Shown here: positions 53,594 to 64,000 of the stretch, in pieces
How the letters are laid out: each line of letters begins with the position of its first letter
How positions within the stretch are numbered: the first letter of the stretch is position 1
NCBI GenBank assembly: GCA_015501055.1
Contig: JADNYV010000008.1
Location: forward strand, 310,001-374,000
Reading direction: 5' to 3'
Length of the DNA stretch: 64,000 nucleotides
Source: Mucidula mucida
Taxonomy: Eukaryota > Basidiomycota > Agaricomycetes > Agaricales > Physalacriaceae
Notes under the pieces: model-generated
Told to the model about the DNA's origin: nothing
Database searches by the model: none
The model's input: only the letters and a program-made list of their open reading frames with translations
Made by a program: the position numbers and the translations under genes

Positions 53594-54640
53594 GTTGTCC
53601 TTGAATCTGATCGTCAAAAAAGGTCGCTTCAATTGCGACGGGTCCAGTCAAAGACCTGTAGGTGTTTTACTCGTGCGTTAACGCTACTAAAGGCCTCCCT
53701 GAGGTAACACCACATTTATTAGAGAGCTGCGTCGAGATATATTGCGCTGAATCGGTGATTGAAAAGCATTTAGACGATTGCTCAGCAGCATATATAAGTA
53801 TTTGTGTAAACTGACCTTTGCAAGACCTTCCATCTGAACGCAGATTAGTCAGTTGTCTGCTAAATCAACTTGGTGAGCGTAGTACTTACTTGAGGTTTTC
53901 GGCGAGTCAGGTACTACGGATTTCAGGTAAGTGCTTCGATAAGGGCAACAAAAGGATGGTGGTTCAATAGTCACTTAGCAGACAAAGCCTTCGGATGCTC
54001 GATTTGGGCGGACTGCAGAGAACCCCGCCTGCAATATGCTAAAGTTGGCCGAACGCACCGAACAGAAAGACCCACCTGTGCGAAGCGAGGTGGACAAAAG
54101 GCGGTAGAAATGCCACGGCTTTTTGAGAATCTTAGAGCAAAGATAGGAGAGAAACGAGGGTGAATTCTGCGCCACACTTCGGTAAAAGACTTTGTCCATT
54201 TGACCGTCACGATGACGTATCACGGAGCAAATTGCCGAAATCGTGGGAAAGTACCGAATACGCGCTTGTGCAGGGTTGACGTTCTACGCTCTCTTGCTTC
54301 TGCCGGTCATCGTCGTGCTACACGTCGAGCAGGGCATTGTCGTCGTCGTCGACCGCGGTCTCCTGAGAGGCGGACCTTTTCCTATTCATTGCACGATCCA
54401 ATTGCAACCGTCGATCGCTCACGCAGACAGATCGTGACACAGCCGTTTCGGTACAACTTGGAACTGCTGGCTTGGGGATGCTTTTTAACCGTTAGGGGGC
54501 CAATATTAACGGCGACAACGGACGAAACACTACCATTCGATTCCGTCTCCATTCCTCACCATTTGCTAGTGTCAATTATACTAGGCAAAGCGCTTGCATT
54601 CATCCAAGACATACATTCATACCGCGAACGCATTTGCAAT
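53594..54640. other. Intergenic region
   Basis: About 1 kb without a gene that I can support. A minus-strand frame at 53975-54223 and + frames at 54200-54640 overlap other phases and show no domain. It includes the promoter of the RhoGEF gene. Confidence 0.4.
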
Positions 54641-57412
54641 ATGGACGCTCGTGAGTCACCTTCAATGACGCGCTTTGCTTTGTGTACTTAAAAGTTGCGT
54701 AGTGCCGCTTTCTAGTGTCGCTTTTCCGTCGTCCGAACCGTCTGCTCCTGCCCGACCACAGCCTCAGGCTCGTCCACCATATCTACCTTTCCGCCGCATA
54801 TCTTTGCCGTCTGCACCCTCTCTGATACACCGCGAATCTGTAGTCAGTGTCGCCTCATTCGATTCTCTGCCAGAGGACGGATCTCCTCCGGTGCCGGCTG
54901 TCATGCGTAACGTGAATGCTAGGAAGAGTCGACCGCTATCGATTGACGGACAGAAGAGAGGCAATAGGAGGAGCCTTAAACCAGACGTGCATGAAGCCAA
55001 GCGTCGCCAAATCATCCAGGAATTCTACGAAACTGAAAGGACATATGTTAATGGCCTCGAACTGATTTATTCCGTAGGTTCCAATTTCTAGAAGAACAGC
55101 ATCTTTCTAATGTTTTACAGCATTTTCTAACTCCAATCATCGCATCTCTCGAGACATCACAACCTCTATTGGACCGTTCCGCGCTCACCGCCATATTCTC
55201 GAACTTCATTGACATATGGAATCTACACCGGTCCTTCTTCTCGTCGCTAACATCACATCTCTTTCCGACACCCTCATCTCCCTCAAATACTGACGCACCG
55301 TTCTCACCTATTCTCCTTTCTCACTTCCCCTACCTCTCCCTATACACTCCGTTTGTAACTGCGTTTCCCTCTATGATCTCCTCTCTCACCGGCTTTATCG
55401 CGCCCGAGAACCCCAGCGGACATTACAATGCGACTTTTGCTGCGTTTGTCAAGGCCCAGGAGGAAGATCCTCGTTGTGGCAGCTTAAAGCTGCGCGATTG
55501 GCTCTTAACGATCGTACAACGCTGTCCCCGCTACCTCTTACTGCTCAAGGATCTCATCGACTGCACGCCATCTGATAATCCAGAGCATGCCCAGCTTCTT
55601 GCAGTGCACACGCTTGTTTCCAAAATCACACTATCGCTCAACTCATCGCTTCATACACATGCGCAAACTCTGTCACTCCTCGCCCTCCAAAAAGCCACAC
55701 CCAATCTACCCTTCCAGTTAATCAGCCCTGGTCGCACACTGCTGAAGCGCGGTAGCCTACTCCAGATTGAAAGGAGCGAACCTCCCCGCGAACGCGAGTT
55801 TTTACTTTTCTCCGACTGCCTCATCTGGCTGGCCAGTGAGGAATCAGAACGGGGATGGATGAACATAAGTGGCTGGGGCAATGGGGGCGGATGTAGCGAC
55901 TCGCCTATGAAGCGCCCCATAATGATACGCACTCGGAGCAAGAGTGAAGCGGAGCTTCCAAGCCTGGGGCTGCGGTCCCGGTTTGGCGGTGGAGGGCCAA
56001 GTCCGGCGAAGAGCAGAAGTGTGATCCCACCACCACGGCGGAAAACTCCCAGTTCCGCAGGGCTGAAACGGCATGCGAGCAGTACGAATGCAGGAGAGGA
56101 CAAATACTCTTTCAAAGCTCGGGCGGGGCTCGTCGATCTGGACGTCATCGTAACACCGCCGCGCGACGCAGGCGAGGAGAGGCGATTTGAAGTGCTCAGC
56201 CCAAGCGGGAGCTTTGTCATCTTCGCGGATACTGAGGAGGAACGGGACGAGTGGTGTGAGGCCATCCGGCAGGCTAAGACGCAGCTGTTGATGTCCTTGA
56301 ACATCACGAATCCGAACTCGACACTCACGAGCTCTTCGTCAACAAATCATATCAGGCTAAGTTTACAGGCGTTACCCTTTGCGCCCGAGGAAAAGGGGAA
56401 GAAGAAGGAGAGGAGAGGGTGGGTGGAGCATTGGGTGCCAGCGATATGGATACCTGATGAGAAGGCGGAAACGTGTATGAGGTGTGGGCGCTCCTTTGGG
56501 TGGCGCAGGCGGAGACATCATTGTCGCCTCTGCGGTCGCTGTGTTTGCGCTTTGTGCTCTGAGCGAGTGAGTGAATATTCATTGTAGTTACTTTGAAGAT
56601 ATTAATTGTTTGGCATGCAGACATTCTTCATCTCTGACCCAAATACGGGAGAAGAATCCAGTAAACCGGCTCGGGCGTGCAATGCATGCTATGAAACCGT
56701 GTTTCCTGTTATCGAACCTCCTGGTATCGGGGTGCATTATGATGAGATGCCCATTCACTCAGAAATCAATACCAACACACTCGGTTCTCTAAGCAGTTTA
56801 CCGTTCTGTCTTTCCATGCCATCCCTTCCGCTCAGCGCTACTCCGGAAGCTTTAATGGCTATCGATCGTGACAGAAGATCTGAAGACGACATCGATCGCC
56901 TTCGCGTCCGCTCGCCGCCTTCACGCCCCAGAAGCTACCACCAGATCCTCGAAGACTTCCAGGATCACGAGCATAGCCGTTTTGATCTGGTTTCGCCTGT
57001 GGAGGAGGAGGGAACTACGGAGGATGAGTCTCTGACCACGGCTGATGAGGCGTCGTTAGCGTCCAGCAAGCGACATACGGTGAACCTGACGGAGGAGTTG
57101 CCGATTCGTAAGGAGGATACCGCGAGGCGCAATAAACGCTTTTCGTTGCCAGCCGTTTCCCTGCAGACGACGAGTGTGACAACGAGAAGCGGGCAAGCGA
57201 CTGGTGGAAGTACTATGGGTAGCAAGATTCACCATAGCTCGCGATCGAAGAGGTTTTCGCTGGTGTTGGGGCATAGAGGTAGTCATGTCTATGGGCCTAA
57301 GAGTGATCTACTCCAGAGGGTAGAAAGCGGGAACGAGCTTGCGCAGGGTGCGGCGGCTGGAAAGCTGAGCGAGCTTTTGGGCAAGAAGACAGGCGTCGGT
57401 GTTGGTGGCTAG
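54641..57412 (+). CDS. RhoGEF with PH and FYVE domains (FGD-like)
   Basis: Activates Rho/Cdc42-type GTPases and binds phosphatidylinositol 3-phosphate on endosomal membranes. A four-codon first exon (MDAL, ATG 54641) splices to LPLSSVAFPSSEPSA. A Pro/Ser-rich N-terminus is followed by the DH domain: RRQIIQEFYETERTYVNGLE, FLTPIIASLETSQPLLDRSA, DPRCGSLKLRDWLLTIVQRC and PRYLLLLKDLIDCTP. The PH domain is split by a long basic/Ser insert: LLKRGSLLQIERSEPPRERE through FLLFSDCLIWLA, then FEVLSPSGSFVIFADTEEER and EWCEAIRQAKTQL. The FYVE finger has WIPD, CMRCGRSFGWRRRRHHCRLC, CVCALCSER, and after an intron ARACNACYETVFP. A long Ser-rich tail runs to TAG 57410-57412. All hallmark residues are present. 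Confidence 0.88.
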
Positions 57413-57987
57413 GATTTTATTATTTAGGTGGTACTTATTGTGAGCGTGGTGGACATACTTAACTTATACTGCACATACATAATCCTTTTATTCAGTAGTA
57501 TTAGCACGTCGTTTACGCATTTATGACCACAGCAATGCTTATGTTTCAAATGAATGCGAAGAACTCGATGCATCAACGTATAAGAGGCGTGAGAAATTAC
57601 ACTGGCTCTTTTTTTCGTCTCATCAACAATGTTCGAATTCCACTTCCACCGCACACCACGGGACGTTCTTATTTGCGAAGTATTATGCCGCTAAAATGCA
57701 TACTTATCCATCAACGACTTTGTGGACAGCATTCGGAGTGTGATGACTACAGGTACTTGCCTTCAAGCTTTCTTCAAAAACTTCCGATCATTCTCTCTTG
57801 GCATTTAACCACCAACAACGCCTGTCGTCGTCGTTTCTCGCCTAGTGGAAGCCGCTCCCCAACGAAAGTCTCAGCAAGATCATTACTACATCCCACAGTC
57901 CGAAGCCAGCCTCTTCCACCCCACGTTGACCCAGCTGCATCATCCGTCCATCCTTTGCAAGCAGGACTCGGTACGCAGGTTCGCGCA
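57413..57987. other. Intergenic region
   Basis: Short frames only, including the upstream part of the frame that runs into the next gene. I set that gene's start at the first fitting ATG, 57988. Confidence 0.4.
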
Positions 57988-59508
57988 ATGTCTAGTACCG
58001 AGTCCTGTGCCAAAGACGATGATGAAATACTCTTTGTCGCGTCGTCCGGTTCTGGTGGGCCTTTCGCGTCGTCTCATTTCGTCGCTCATGTATGCGTCTC
58101 TAAAGAGTCCGATTCACAGTCAGAAAAGCGCTCTTTTGGGTCTTCTGTGCCTACAACTCCCACGAGCTGTACCACGTTTTCTGCCAGGTCGTCTTTCTCC
58201 GGCTCTAGCAAGTCATCTCCTGCCGGTTGGCAGTCTCCACCAAGACCATCAACGCCCGCTGATACGCAGGAAGCTGCAACCAGCGATGAAAATGTATGCC
58301 CTAAGATCATCTTTCTTTCTAGAGTTGACCGAATTCAGGACAAGCACCCTGCCTGTCTTTGCCGACTCGAATCTACCGTCAGGATGATTAAGGATTGCCA
58401 CGCCGGAGCTGTACGTCTCGTAGTTCTGGCGTCAAGTGGAGTGAACTAAATTCCCCTTGTAGATGATTCCCACCACTTCGCACTCATCATTTCTGATAAC
58501 TTTGTCTACCCCGGATATCGTCTGGATTGACAAGAGCTTTGCCATACCAGCCCTATTATATCTCGACTACCCGAACAAGAAGCTTCCCATTGTTCGGCGG
58601 CCGTCGGGGTTCGGGAAGACGTCCATCATCTCCATGTTTGATCACTTCCTCAGCGTTCACAAAGACTCTCGAAGCGATTCCAGTACATTGTTCACGGCCA
58701 CGTGCATAGCTGATGTCTTCTCAACCGACTCCCCTCGTTCCATGTTGGCCAAGGCGGACTTCCAAAACCACCTATTCCTTGAAATAGATCTTGACGGATT
58801 GGAGGTTACATCGGAGGAGGTGTTCAAGACCTCTTTGTTAAATCGCATAGCGCGATGTATGATGTGGTTCATGCGCCGTTATAGGTGGCTCCTCGATGCC
58901 GACGGCTCCAAGAGGTTCTCGCCCGTAATTCGGGATAATGAGGGTCATCTTAGTATTGCTGGTACGATCATTGTGAGTTGCTGCCAAAAACTTATGTTGC
59001 GCGCGCTCCTCACGTACATCTGTTCCAGGAACTCGTCGCCAATACCAATTGGAAAGTCTTTGTCTGTATCGACAACTATGACTACCCTCAGCGAGCGTCT
59101 AAGAAGAATTTGGATATTCTGAAATGGCTTCAGTACTACGTAGTTTCCCCATTGGGATCGTTGATGACCCTTGGGTTCGTTACCCATGGTATCATTCTCG
59201 GCATCCAGGAGACCAAGATCACTTACAACCCCTACATTCCCGATATCTGGGAGCCTGTCACCGAAGATCTCTCTGATTATCCTGACTTTGCGACTGCTTT
59301 CGGATTAACAATCTCGGAAATCCGGCAATTGGGTACCGTGTTCAGTCGTCCCGGATTCGAGAAGGAGGTATCTTCGCGTTTGAAATCCCAATGCTTCCCA
59401 GCAGATTCTGGGAAACCGGTTTACTGCACGCGAGATGTAATACAGCTGTTAAGCGGTCATCTACCAGAACGAGTGACCCCGTCCAGCGGCATATTAGATA
59501 TATGGTGA
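57988..59508 (+). CDS. AAA-ATPase-like protein (PF09820-type)
   Basis: A member of the fungal AAA-ATPase-like group often paired with restriction-like nucleases and expanded in Agaricomycetes; its role is unknown. Exon 1 starts MSSTESCAKDDDEILFVASS and is Ser-rich, ending VRMIKDCHAGA. After an intron the core begins: TPDIVWIDKSFAIPALLYLD, then IVRRPSGFGKTSIISMFDHF, the family P-loop (F-GKT), and NHLFLEIDLDGLE. A second intron near 58972-59027 leads to NWKVFVCIDNYDYPQRASKK, which fits Walker B, then SPLGSLMTLGFVTHGIILG and YNPYIPDIWEPVTEDLSDY. It reads to TGA at about 59506-59508 (SGILDIW). A GTGATAG donor overlaps the stop, so a further exon (FFQELAPIDFDSRLLDDGSN, 59570-59650) could be joined. 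Start and end are therefore moderately sure. Confidence 0.7.
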
Positions 59509-60249
59509 TAGTTCACAACAGTAGTATCTTTAATTTGTCTCTTTCCAATACTCAATACAAGGCCAAATTTTTCCAAGAACTAGCTCCAATTGATTTTGAT
59601 AGTCGCTTGTTAGATGATGGTTCAAATGAAGAAACAACTACCGCACCATAGAGCTTGTACAAAAGTAGCTGTCATTGTCCAATCCGGGATCCCTCACAGG
59701 CTGATCTAATGGTATCGCGTACGAGAAGCAGGACGGACACAGCACCAACCATTGCCTCGGTGGCGTGTGAAATTTAATTCAAAGGTTGAGCCGGAAACAG
59801 TAATCAACACTTCGCTTCGACTGCATTTTGTTCCCACTTTGTCAAGTCCAAAAGCAGTCATCTAAAACTCGGCTGGCTGAAGCACAACGCGTTCCTAGGA
59901 GCTTTCGCACGACGCTCCAGCCTGCATTCGGCTCCAAGTTGATGTCGTCTGTGCAAAAGATTGCATCTTCGTGTGAGTCCGATTCGGGTCAGGCTAGTAG
60001 AACTTTCTCTGGTCAATTCAATTGGACATATACACTTTGATATACTGCTCGGCCTATTGCCTCCAGGCTGTACCCGAAGGCCGACCTTTGTCCGTCGTCT
60101 TTCATCCATCCCAATGACCTCCGCAAACGGTAGAAGGACTCCGACTCGGTTTTGTGTAAGGCTTATAGGGCAGGACTGGAGGCTGAAGCATTCACAGCAC
60201 TTCCTCTTCACACAGAGCTAAGACCTACAAGTCGCAACTCGTTTATTCA
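59509..60249. other. Intergenic region with a possible extra exon
   Basis: 59515-59651 may hold a terminal exon of the AAA-like gene. The rest has only overlapping short frames. Confidence 0.35.
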
Positions 60250-61500
60250 ATGACACCGACATCAGATTTAGTGTTTGTATGTTGAAGTCGGTTCCCGCAC
60301 CCCATCCCCGCTGACCTTTATACATTTAGGTTACCGGCGGATCAGGATTCCTCGGTGCCCACATACTTCTACAGCTCCTTGAGGCAGGATATAACGTTAG
60401 AGCGTGAGTTCACGTTCCCACTGATTGAAGATTTGTCTCAGGGGAGGCCTGTTAGTGCTGCGCGTGGCGTCAAGGTTCAGGATCTCAAGCGCGCACATAC
60501 AAAGTATGGCGCACGATTCGAGGTAGTGAACATACCCGACATCGCGGTTGATCAGTTTCCCGAGGCCCTTGAAGGTGTTTCTGCTGTTGTACATACCGCA
60601 TCGCCCCTTCCGACTCGCAACTCGCCTGCGGACATGCTGAAAGGCGCTATTGAAGGAACTCTTAACGTCGTGCGGCAGGCTGAAAGGGCTGGCATAGAGA
60701 AAATCGTAGTTACGAGCTCGAGAGCGACGCTTGGTCTCAATCACGATTACACAGATCAAGGTAGGAGGCCTGCTTTGGTACATGCCATCCTGCATGCTGA
60801 AGTCTGAGTAGACTGGAACCCTATCACTCCTGAACAGGCATTACATGCCGAAGGGTTTTCTGCATACAACGCAGCGAAAACGTTGGCGGAGCGTGCGCTG
60901 TGGAAATTCGCGGATGAGCATCCCGACCTGGACATTACAACGAGTACGTATATGGGCCCTTGACGTTCATTTGATACCGCTAACGCGTCTTCAGTCAATC
61001 CTCCCTTCATCTACGGTCCATTGACCGAGACCTTCTACTTGCCGGAACCCAGAATCGGTGCTCTCTCGTCCATGGCTATTATCTACCACCTTTTATTTCC
61101 CGGAGGAACATACCCTCGGGATCCCCATTATGCTGACGTTCGCGACGTTGCGCGCGCACATATCCTAGCCCTCAAGGCCCCGTCTTCGTCAGAAGTGGGT
61201 CGGAAACGCTTCATCTTCGCGGCTCCGCATGACCTTGATTTCAACTACGTGCGTGAGCTGATTGAAAAGAAACGACCGCACCTCACGACACGTTGGATTC
61301 GACGTGATGTTCCTGAATATTCCACTCTACACCTTCCCTACAGCATGGAGAGGTTGGATAAGGTTCTGGGCATGAAGCAAGAAGACTTTACTTCCTTGGA
61401 GGATACTATACTGGACTCCGTTGACAGTCTATTGGACCTAGAGATGTCATGGGTAAAGGAAGGTTATCACGTCGAGATGCCCACTCTAGTTGACGTATAG
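60250..61500 (+). CDS. NAD-dependent epimerase / dihydroflavonol-reductase-like
   Basis: An extended short-chain dehydrogenase that reduces or epimerises small carbonyl substrates with NAD(P)H. Start MTPTSDLVF at 60250, an intron, then VTGGSGFLGAHILLQLLEAG, the Rossmann GxxGxxG. After another intron come RPVSAARGVKVQDLKRAHTK, ALEGVSAVVHTASPLP, NVVRQAERAGIEKIVVTSS, GFSAYNAAKTLAERALWKFA (YxxxK) and INPPFIYGPLTE. The last exon ends EGYHVEMPTLVDV at TAG 61498-61500. The catalytic Ser/Tyr/Lys are in place, so it should be active. Its broken relative lies at 20760-22150. It shares convergent 3' ends with the MFS gene (140 bp). Confidence 0.85.
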
Positions 61501-61640
61501 GACATGAAATATCTAGTGTTACCTGTTGACCTGTATACTACATCCACATTACTTACTGGTTACTCTCTATTTCTCTGACGGTGTCCGTCAATCTAGTTTA
61601 TCTACGTAGGCCCTATACCTCCATAATTTTACCTCGTATC

Positions 61641-63397
61641 CTACGGCGCCTTCATGTTTTTCGGAATCATGAAGCTGAAAGCTAACAAGGCGAGACTCGA
61701 CATCACTATATACACCAAGAAGCCTCCAGCAAGGTGATATTCCAAAGTTGCCGAAAATAAGGATGACGCCAGGGAAGGCGAAAGTCCTCGAATACCCGAG
61801 GCTGCCATCTGCGCAAAGCCATTCGTGGCCCCGAGCGTGCGTCTACTCGTAGCACTCTGCACAACTAGTATCTAAATAGATGCTGAAAAAGTAGTTAGCT
61901 TTGTCGTGGTAAAGGCGAGACGGATGACACGTGCCGTAGCTTGCGGAGAGCATGAAATTGCAGATCAACTGTAGGCATAATAGAGTCCAAACGAGTGCGT
62001 CCACGCGACCCGCTCGTCGCGCAAAGAAACTTTCGAACGCAAAGGCGCAAGATGCCAAGAAGATAGCCAGCATGGATGAGATGAATACCGGACGTTCCCC
62101 AAATCGTCTGAGCACTCGTCCCATGAAAAGGATCTGTAAAGTTGCATTCAGCAATCCCCAGACACCCAGTATCAGACCAATTTCGAAAGGACTGAATCCT
62201 AGTCCGCCAACTTCAATCGAGGTTGAGAACATCAAGGGCATCAAAACCGTGCTACCCATGGAAAGAAAAGCCAGAGCACAGTAATTGATGACCGTAAGCA
62301 TCAGATTTTTGTTGAAGAATTCGCCAACGCCTGGTGTTTCTATCTGAATTTGAGGGCTTGCAGATTCAACGCCGTTGCTGTCGCTGTCGAGTAAACCAGT
62401 CCTCTCGTCGAGTATGATTTTGCGTTTCTCGAGGACCAATGGATGTGTCTGTACATATTCAGACACTGACATGAACAAAAGAAGAATGTGCACTTACTTC
62501 TTGAAGGCTATATAGAGCACAAAGATATACCACAAACGAAAACGAAGCTGCTATAGCGCAGGGTAGCAGATACGGATAAACGACAAATATCGTCATTTTC
62601 CTCAAAATTTCGGGCCAACGCTGGGCAGGATCAGCAAGAAAACCTCCAATGATAGGACTGGAAACCTGATCAGACTCCTAGATGATAATGCAGAAATGAA
62701 AGTCATACCCAATGGCATTGCCACATGATGGGCATTATAGCAAAGGCATCTCCAATGTTGGTTGAGTCAGTCATCTGAAATGTTAAAGTCAGAGATGAGT
62801 TACTTTCAATGAGCTGAGGCGGTTCACCTCAGCTAGAACAGTCTTGGACACGCCTGCAATGTCGTTCAAGCACTGATGACGAGAACTACACCAGTGACAC
62901 AAACCTATATTGCCGTTGAAGATGCCCTGAAAAGCTCGAAAGATTACGAGCCACCAAAAATTCGATGAGAGCCCAAAACCCAGAAGCGACAGTGCCAGCC
63001 CTAGAGGACCCCATAGTAGTACTGGTCGACGTCCGTAAAGATCCGATGCTCGACTCCACTGAGGTTTGTCAGGCTCTACGCGGTATAGGAAATTCGAGGC
63101 CTACCAGGAATACACTGAGGCATTCTGCCGCAAAGAATACAGATCCTTGAAGTAACAATCAGTGATGTTACAAATATACGCAAATCGTTAGGCGTTGACG
63201 ATGACACCTGCGTAGTATCCAACTCTGCTTTGATCTCGAGCACCGTCCGAATCCAACATGCGAGCAATCAGTTCCGGTAGATAAGGATAGATCACCGTCG
63301 CCGCGAATGGTTCAGCCAATTGAATGGCATAGACAATGGTAAGTTGCCATTTTGGAAAAGGCGTTCTGCCTGGCCTAGTGTGCACCTCGGCGTCCAT
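61641..63397 (-). CDS. MFS transporter (DHA1-like)
   Basis: A proton-coupled exporter with 12 predicted helices. Start MDAEVHTRPGRTPFPKWQLT at 63397; helix 1 is VYAIQLAEPFAATVIYPYLP. The next exon has the motif-A loop WSRASDLYGRRPVLLWGPLG. Then FRAFQGIFNGNIG, VLAEMTDSTNIGDAFAIMPI, SPIIGGFLADPAQRWPEILR, and a central acidic loop. The C-half has LMLTVINYCALAFLSMGSTV, GFSPFEIGLILGVWGLLNAT, RRFGERPVFISSMLAIFLAS and, in the last exon, RTLGATNGFAQMAASGIRGL and NMKAP with TAG 61641-61643. The splice join at about 61860-61935 before the last exon cannot be made in phase by a normal GT-AG intron, so a lesion or unusual site is possible there. The substrate is unknown. Confidence 0.78.
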
Positions 63398-64000
63398 GGC
63401 GGTTCAAGTACAAGCTATGTGAAGAACGAAAAAATGAGTCAGAAGGTCAAAGGCGTGAGAATCGACGCGTAGCTCACAACCCTGCGCCGAAGAGTCAGTG
63501 ATGGGCTGAATGACATGGGGGAAAAGGTCTTCTGGAATCCTGTAAACTGAACGTATCCCGTTGAATCCAGTGGAAAAAGTCTTTGGAGGCAGGTTGGAGG
63601 TGTGACAATGAGGAGGGCGAGTAGCGATGACCAAAGCTTGAAAACCAAAGTAAGAAAACTTGTATTGTACACCTTCACGATTACAAAGATAGGTGAAGAT
63701 GCGGTAACGAGGAGAGGAGGAGGAGAACATGGAGGTAAGTACAAGGCTGGTACAAGGCAGACAATCAGTCTAGAGCCGCAGCCAAACAACGCGTGGAATC
63801 GGGACCAAACATTGTCAACAAAAAAACCTTCTCTGCTCCAGCCCCCATATCCGAAATACTCTTGAGAGATTGACTCACTGTGCAAGCGTTTCTATGCTAG
63901 ACTGTGGGGCCTTCTTGTTCTTCTACTTGCCGGATTCGGGCGGGTATCTGGAAATATTTCCACTGTAGTCACCTAGTTCGAATTCAGGACTTGTGTTCAC
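63398..64000. other. Promoter side of the MFS gene to the window end
   Basis: A minus-strand frame 63439-63885 is hydrophobic in part but has no family feature and overlaps another open frame; I treat it as noncoding. Confidence 0.4.

Noticed and set aside
55651..56328. A 225-codon minus-strand frame opposite the RhoGEF gene
   Set aside because: Antisense of the PH-domain region; no domain of its own.
63439..63885. A hydrophobic 148-codon frame upstream of the MFS gene
   Set aside because: It overlaps another open frame in a different phase and has no family signature.

Overview
The window reads as nuclear DNA of a filamentous basidiomycete, most likely an Agaricomycete. The evidence is short GT-AG introns (mostly about 45-60 bp) breaking almost every gene, CYP63-like P450s, a DUF6533 membrane protein, F-box proteins of the basidiomycete type, a fungal HAK potassium transporter and a split tRNA-Glu. 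No gene is bacterial or viral. All exon joins were made by eye, so CDS spans run from start codon to stop codon and include introns.

Layout. 1-7.5 kb: the 3' end of an MFS transporter, a 63-bp inverted-repeat element, a CYP63-like P450, ORC2 and a divergent atypical homeodomain gene. 7.5-18.7 kb: a tandem segmental duplication whose unit is a TmpA-like membrane flavo-oxidoreductase followed by a convergent F-box gene. Unit A has a frameshifted oxidoreductase and a decayed F-box; unit B has both genes; unit C keeps only the F-box gene. 19-28 kb: a small mitochondrial-type membrane protein, a frameshifted NAD-epimerase, an unrecognised Cys-rich protein, a histidine phosphatase (PMU1-like), a Cdc25/Ych1-like rhodanese phosphatase and a DUF6533 membrane protein. 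28-39.3 kb: a Sel1-repeat protein divergent from EAF7, a decayed NmrA-like reductase, MOB2 copy 1, a HAK/KUP K+ transporter, ITPase and an intron-containing tRNA-Glu(UUC). 39.8-44 kb: a second CYP63-like P450 divergent from MOB2 copy 2. 44-48.6 kb: a repeat-rich stretch with terminal-inverted-repeat-like sequences and two uncharacterised genes. 49-57.4 kb: a GRF-zinc-finger coiled-coil protein divergent from a SIM-containing RING-like protein, a frameshifted zinc-type enoyl reductase and an FGD-like RhoGEF-PH-FYVE protein. 58-64 kb: an AAA-ATPase-like protein, an intact NAD-epimerase and an MFS transporter.

How the genes relate. This is not a single pathway. Housekeeping functions (replication origin, NuA4, MOB2/NDR kinase signalling, nucleotide sanitation, K+ uptake, tRNA) are mixed with oxidative and accessory genes (two P450s, two flavo-oxidoreductases, epimerases, enoyl reductase, two MFS transporters) that show duplication and decay. 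Several accessory genes carry single-base frameshifts. Some of these could be assembly errors, but the NmrA-like gene has several independent lesions and is clearly dead. No wholly new system is proven. The most interesting leads are the oxidoreductase/F-box amplification, the GRF/RING divergent pair and the unrecognised genes at 22.6-23.4 kb and 46.3-47.8 kb.
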